A stretch of 38,033 bases of DNA from JBEBGV01 sp040081265 (lineage in GTDB: Bacteria > Acidobacteriota > Vicinamibacteria > Vicinamibacterales > UBA2999), in contig JBEBGV010000044.1 in assembly GCA_040081265.1 (NCBI GenBank), positions 1 through 38,033 of the forward strand. The letters run 5' to 3'. Below, in pieces: positions 34,162-38,033 of this stretch. How positions within the stretch are numbered: the stretch's first letter is position 1; every line of letters starts with the position of its first letter. The position numbers and the translations under genes were made by a program. The notes under the pieces are model-generated. The model was not told where the DNA came from and did not search any database. It saw nothing but the letters and a program-made list of their open reading frames with translations.

Positions 34162-34234
34162 AACCCTCACGTCGAGCGGGTTCCGGTGGGTCGATCAGTG
34201 AGCGCGGCCGGGTGCCAGTCAGCACGGCCTGATA

Positions 34235-34789
34235 TCAGCGGACACGCCAGAGGTGGACGAGGCTGCTGTCCACGCGGACAGTCTGGCTCGGTTTCCACGC
34301 CGCACCCATGTCGTAGTTGTGCGACACGATGCGCGTGCCTGGCCTGAGCATCCTCAGCGCCGGGCGAAGCCTGGTGAGGAGGGGCGGCAGGAGGTACATG
34401 GCCACGATGGTGGCCTCATCGAGGTCGGCGTCGAACAGGTCCTGCTGAAGGAACGTCACGCGGTCGGCCACACCAGCGGCGCGAGCATTCTGCCGAGCCT
34501 CGGCGATGCGTTCAGGGTCGAGTTCAATGCCCACACCCCTGGCGGCACCGAAGTCCTTCACCGCGGCAATAACGATTCGTCCGTCGCCTGAACCAAGGTC
34601 ATACACCACGTCCCGTGGCCCGACACGCGCCAGCGTCAGCATGCGGGAGACCACAGCGGCAGGCGTCGGTACGTAGATGACGTCGAGGGGGCGCTGTGGT
34701 GCCGGCGGTACCTGGGCGTGGAGAATGGCTGTGCTGACCAGATGCACACCCACCAGGACGGCCCCGATCCATTTGAACGAGAGAGACAT
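34235..34789 (-). CDS. Small class I SAM-dependent methyltransferase with N-terminal hydrophobic segment
   Basis: 184 aa from ATG 34789, which overlaps the stop of the S41 protease gene (TGATG). A signal peptide or anchor is predicted (SFKWIGAVLVGVHLVSTAILHAQ), so the protein may be exported or membrane-tethered, which is unusual for a methyltransferase. The Rossmann motifs are clear: VYDLGSGDGRIVIAAVKDFGA (motif I), GIELDPERIAEARQNA (acidic end of strand 2), VTFLQQDLFDADL (motif II) and TIVAMYLLPPLL. The N-terminal YVPTPAAVVSRMLTLA segment matches the small class I methyltransferases annotated as histone-lysine-like in bacteria. The substrate is unknown. Confidence 0.75.
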   Translation of the reverse strand: MSLSFKWIGAVLVGVHLVSTAILHAQVPPAPQRPLDVIYVPTPAAVVSRMLTLARVGPRDVVYDLGSGDGRIVIAAVKDFGAARGVGIELDPERIAEARQNARAAGVADRVTFLQQDLFDADLDEATIVAMYLLPPLLTRLRPALRMLRPGTRIVSHNYDMGAAWKPSQTVRVDSSLVHLWRVR

Positions 34790-36069
34790 CAGTCGGCACC
34801 AACAAGCGTGGACCAGCCCTGGCGACGGGGAGGGCCCCCTGTCGAGCGCCCAAGACGCGGGAACCGCGCCGGAGAGCACGACCCGGTCTCCATGAAGACC
34901 ATCGCCTCGCGAAGCGAGGCTTCGGCTGGGTTGCCAATCTGATGGTCCAGATCATCGGCGGCAGCACAGTCCGGCGGGAGGCCGCCAAAGAAGTCTCCCT
35001 CGCCATTCGCGTTCCTGAGTGCAAACGACACTGGCGCGAGCACCTTGTCGCAGAAGTTGATGGCGTACTGCCCGACGGGCTTGCCATAGGTCCGTTCGCC
35101 CACCACGACGACGGGGAGGAATGGCTTGAGGGCATTGATGACGAGTTCACTTGCCGACGCCGACGCCTGCGTGGTGATGGCAAACACGCGATTGAGCGTC
35201 AGGGACTGCTCTGTGGCTGCAAACCGCAGAGTCCGGTTCCTGAACGTGTTGCGATCGTTGTGCGCATACTCCGCAAACACCTGACCATTGGTCAGCGTGC
35301 CACCGATTAGACCACCGAGGTGCTGGGCCACGTTCACGAGGCCACCACCGTTGTAACGCAGATCGAGGACAAGTTCGGTGACGTGCTCACGCTGCAGGTG
35401 GGCAAATGCCTCGTCGAGAGCGGCAATCGACGGTTCAACGAAGTTGCGAAAGAAGATGTATCCGACGCGTCGTCCGCCCAGGTTGATCACTTGGGTGTGG
35501 GAGACGGTCGGGATGACGACCTCCCGCTTGATCATTCGCCCGCGCAGCGTGGCCTCACCCCGTTGAAAGACGATGTCGGCGGTTACGCCGGCTTCAGCGG
35601 GTCCGAAGGCATTGCCGATTTCGCCCGTCGACAGGAGGTCCGAGACGAGGCGTCCGTTGATCATGACGAAGGAGTCTCCTCGCTCGAGCCCAGCCTCGGC
35701 GGCGGCACCGCCCGGGAACACCTGGGTGACGCGGAAGCGATCCCCTTCAAGGGTGGTCGAAAGTCCGAATCCGACGTACTGGCTGCTGGAGAACAGCGCG
35801 TCGTTGGCCGCTCGCGAGGTGATGTAGCTGAAGGTCCGGTCGATGGGCCGATAACGAATGGCCTCGAGGTAATCCGCTGGCGAGGGGAATGTCGTCGGGT
35901 CGAGCGCCGGAATCTGTTGATACCAGAGATAGATCTCCGACATTACGTCGCGGACGAACAGGCTTTGCTCGGCGATTGAGCACTCGCGCGATTGCGCAGC
36001 CGCCGCCTGCGGGAATGCGGCGGCGAGGACCATCGCGAAAGCGGTAAGAACACGTCGCACTGGCAGCAT
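34789..36069 (-). CDS. S41-family (C-terminal processing) peptidase
   Basis: 426 aa with a signal peptide (MLPVRRVLTAFAMVLAAAFPQAAAAQS). A helical N-terminal region precedes a PDZ domain (about residues 95-190; YVGFGLSTTLEGDRFRVTQVFPGGAAAEAGLERGD). The tail-specific protease domain follows, with ELVLDLRYNGGGLV, the nucleophile Ser in QASASASELVINAL and the general-base Lys in GERTYGKPVGQ. Such serine/lysine proteases cleave at the C termini of exported proteins. ATG 36069 has GGAG 5 nt upstream; a GTG one codon earlier is possible. The gene is translationally coupled to the methyltransferase downstream. The last codons overlap a palindromic element at 34904. Confidence 0.85.
   Translation of the reverse strand: MLPVRRVLTAFAMVLAAAFPQAAAAQSRECSIAEQSLFVRDVMSEIYLWYQQIPALDPTTFPSPADYLEAIRYRPIDRTFSYITSRAANDALFSSSQYVGFGLSTTLEGDRFRVTQVFPGGAAAEAGLERGDSFVMINGRLVSDLLSTGEIGNAFGPAEAGVTADIVFQRGEATLRGRMIKREVVIPTVSHTQVINLGGRRVGYIFFRNFVEPSIAALDEAFAHLQREHVTELVLDLRYNGGGLVNVAQHLGGLIGGTLTNGQVFAEYAHNDRNTFRNRTLRFAATEQSLTLNRVFAITTQASASASELVINALKPFLPVVVVGERTYGKPVGQYAINFCDKVLAPVSFALRNANGEGDFFGGLPPDCAAADDLDHQIGNPAEASLREAMVFMETGSCSPARFPRLGRSTGGPPRRQGWSTLVGAD
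34904..34930. repeat. Palindromic element in the S41 peptidase coding region
   Basis: GCCTCGCGAAGCGAGGC is a perfect 17-nt inverted repeat with a single central base, followed by TTCGGCTGGG. The core TCGCGAAGCGAG plus CTTCGGC is shared with the element in the 23S-5S spacer at 37353. It is translated on the minus strand as part of NPAEASLREAM. Confidence 0.5.
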
Positions 36070-36189
36070 CACGGCTCCGTGGGGAGGGTAGCACGGCCAT
36101 AAGGGCGGCTACTCTTCAGTTCTCGGACGATCCGTGACGAGGGTTCAGGCAGGAAAGGAAGTTTGGCGGCAGGATGTGCAGATGCGAAA

Positions 36190-36210
36190 CCCGGGCCTCG
36201 AGGGCCCGGG
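36190..36210 (-). terminator. Hairpin downstream of PEP-CTERM gene
   Basis: CCCGGGCC and GGCCCGGG form an 8-bp GC stem around a 5-nt loop, 22 nt beyond the PEP-CTERM stop codon on the minus strand. Only three T residues follow (TTTCGC), so it is a weak intrinsic terminator at best. Confidence 0.5.
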
Positions 36211-36232
36211 GTGGTTCTGTGAAGCGCGAAAT

Positions 36233-37006
36233 CTAGCGTCGTGCTGCGCGACGGCGGTGGCGGGCAGCCAATCCGGCGAGCCCCATCCCGAGAAGGGTCA
36301 AGGTAGCGGGCTCGGGCACAGGTGTGCGCACCTGCTCGAGAGTACCGATGGTGAAGTCGTCGAAAGCGAAGTAGTCGGTCCCGGATCCTGTGTTACTGAA
36401 GGAGACCGAGTTGAACGTTGCGGACGGATCGATGACGCCCCAGAACAGGACGCTGCCGCCGAGGATGTTCTGGCTGTTGTTGACGTTGAAGACCTGATTC
36501 AGCCCGCCCGACGTGGTGACGGTGAGCTGGCCGTTGAAGTCTCCAATATCGATGCCGAAGAAACCGAAGGCCGACACCGCGCTGCTGAAGGTGATGGTGA
36601 AGCTGGTGACGCCACCTTCGGCGTCCCAGTATCGTTCGTCCTCGCCTCCATCGTTGGTCACGCCGTAGCGCCCGGCGCCGTTGGTGGCGCCGTTGTTCAA
36701 CGGCACGACGGATCCCGAACCGCTCAAGGTCGCGGTAACGCCGTTCAGGAAGCTCACCGCCAGTGGCGACCCACCTGAATTGTTCTCGAACGTCTCGATT
36801 CCCGGATTGATCAGGCTCCCGAGGAAACTGAGCTGAGCGGCGTCCGCATTCGGCGTGGCGCCAAGGACCATGTCCTCGCCAAGGCCCAGGTCTTCTCCGA
36901 AGAACGTGATTGGCGCCGCGTACGCCCCGTGTGCAACGAGTCCGAACGCTGCCGCGAAGAGCACCGCCGTTGATTTCTGTTTCATTCCCGAAAGCCAGGA
37001 CACCAT
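36233..37006 (-). CDS. PEP-CTERM sorting domain protein
   Basis: 257 aa starting at ATG 37006, with GGAGG about 5 nt upstream. A signal peptide follows (QKSTAVLFAAAFGLVAHGAYA). The body of about 200 residues is a beta-rich, Asn/Gly/Thr-rich domain (FTITFSSAVSAFGFFGIDIGDF, DYFAFDDFTIGTLE) of the kind annotated in many PEP-CTERM surface proteins, where such folds often bind carbohydrate or calcium. The C terminus is VPEPATLTLLGMGLAGLAARHRRRAARR: motif, hydrophobic helix and basic tail. Two N-x-S sequons (NNS twice) lie in the mature part. ATG 36985 is an alternative start. Confidence 0.85.
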   Translation of the reverse strand: MVSWLSGMKQKSTAVLFAAAFGLVAHGAYAAPITFFGEDLGLGEDMVLGATPNADAAQLSFLGSLINPGIETFENNSGGSPLAVSFLNGVTATLSGSGSVVPLNNGATNGAGRYGVTNDGGEDERYWDAEGGVTSFTITFSSAVSAFGFFGIDIGDFNGQLTVTTSGGLNQVFNVNNSQNILGGSVLFWGVIDPSATFNSVSFSNTGSGTDYFAFDDFTIGTLEQVRTPVPEPATLTLLGMGLAGLAARHRRRAARR

Positions 37007-37136
37007 CTGTTCCTCCGTCCCTCGGTCCCCCGGTAGCGGGGGCCGATTGAGTCGACATTCACGAGTGGGAGGCGGTGATCCTAGCGTGCAGGCAAGTGCT
37101 TTTGACGCAGTTTGCACACGGATTGGGGTCTGGTGC

Positions 37137-37152
37137 TGCAGAGAGTGTGCAA
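37137..37152 (-). promoter_or_regulatory. Possible sigma-54-like element upstream of PEP-CTERM gene
   Basis: On the minus strand this reads TTGCAC-ACTCT-CTGCA, matching TGGCAC-N5-TTGCA except for one G of the -24 dinucleotide and one T of the -12 box. It lies about 130 nt upstream of ATG 37006. PEP-CTERM genes in other bacteria are often sigma-54 dependent, which motivates the call, but the mismatch in the -24 element makes it weak. Confidence 0.2.
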
Positions 37153-37175
37153 AGACCAGGACGAGCGTACAAAGG

Positions 37176-37210
37176 AAAAGCCCACCTTGGTAAACCCAAG
37201 GTGGGCTTTT
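37176..37210 (-). terminator. Rho-independent terminator of the rRNA operon
   Basis: A perfect 15-bp stem (AAAAGCCCACCTTGG / CCAAGGTGGGCTTTT) with a 5-nt loop lies just downstream of the 5S gene on the minus strand and ends in TTTTCCTTT. It is a textbook intrinsic terminator and probably insulates the PEP-CTERM gene from rRNA transcription. Confidence 0.92.
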
Positions 37211-37218
37211 GATATATC

Positions 37219-37336
<118 letters not shown>

Positions 37337-37352
37337 ACTTGTTGCCTGGGGT

Positions 37353-37385
37353 TCCGCCTTCGCTCGCGAAGCGAGCTTCGGCGGA
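37353..37385. repeat. Palindromic element in the 23S-5S spacer
   Basis: Outer arms TCCGCC and GGCGGA flank an inner palindrome around CGCTCGCGAAGCGAG. The core TCGCGAAGCGAG followed by CTTCGGC is shared with the element at 34904, suggesting a dispersed repeat family. Outside it, the spacer at 37337-37548 holds no tRNA gene that I can see. Confidence 0.6.
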
Positions 37386-37548
37386 CAGGCCTTGTATATC
37401 AACCGACCTGTCCACCGTAGCGCAAAAGAGCACGAAGGTGGATCGTCCCAGACTATGTCAAAGAACTTACCGACGCCTTGCGGCGCCAACTGAATATCCT
37501 GCAAACGGTAGTTCTCTCTCCCCACTCATGCGAAGAGGATAAGAAATA

Positions 37549-38033
<485 letters not shown>

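Noticed and set aside
37386..37548. tRNA gene in the 23S-5S spacer
   Set aside because: No cloverleaf arms or TTCGAATC-type T-loop could be found.

Overview
The window is GC-rich bacterial DNA with bacterial 23S and 5S rRNA genes at the right edge. It encodes two PEP-CTERM proteins, a TIGR03790-type protein and many glycosyltransferases. This mix suggests an environmental Gram-negative, most likely an Acidobacteriota of the Vicinamibacteria type. That placement is inferred from gene content, not from a database search.

Layout. (1) 1-3.6 kb: a PEP-CTERM protein, a TIGR03790/TPR protein and a degenerate receiver-domain protein, followed by a small array of palindromic repeats. (2) 3.7-13.6 kb: a glycan assembly and transfer block. 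On the minus strand lie an ALG1-like mannosyltransferase and an FN3/beta-propeller protein. Divergently, four overlapping genes encode a MurG/ALG13-14-like GlcNAc transferase, a WecA/ALG7-like GlcNAc-1-P transferase, an ALG2-like mannosyltransferase and an STT3-family oligosaccharyltransferase. An ABC exporter resembling the PglK flippase is convergent with STT3. Together these could build a eukaryote-like GlcNAc2-Man(n) lipid-linked oligosaccharide, flip it and transfer it to protein; I regard this as the most remarkable content. (3) 13.6-18.9 kb: further glycan genes, namely a FemAB/CelD-like acyltransferase, a PIG-L-type deacetylase, two GT4 enzymes and a protein resembling the N-terminal domain of plant GINT1.

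(4) 19.0-32.8 kb: a compact, tightly coupled polyketide cluster. It has an Sfp-type phosphopantetheinyl transferase, a DH/FkbH/ACP protein with an FkbM methyltransferase nested inside the FkbH part, an FkbK-like dehydrogenase, a free ACP, an FkbI-like acyl-CoA dehydrogenase, a stand-alone adenylation domain whose specificity residues read as serine, and a single-module KS-AT-KR-ACP-TE synthase. The set matches the enzymes known to make hydroxy-/methoxymalonyl-ACP (from 1,3-bisphosphoglycerate) and aminomalonyl-ACP (from serine). A frameshifted relic of the TE domain follows (32.9-33.5 kb), then an unrecognised gene.

(5) 34.2-38.0 kb, minus strand: an S41 protease coupled to a small methyltransferase, a second PEP-CTERM protein, a strong rRNA terminator, 5S rRNA, a spacer with a palindromic element, and the 3' part of 23S rRNA running off the right edge. 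The only stretch above 300 bases without an intact gene is about 32834-33453, which holds the TE relic. Shorter gaps at 728-970, 2825-3055 and 37007-37175 hold no gene that I can support.
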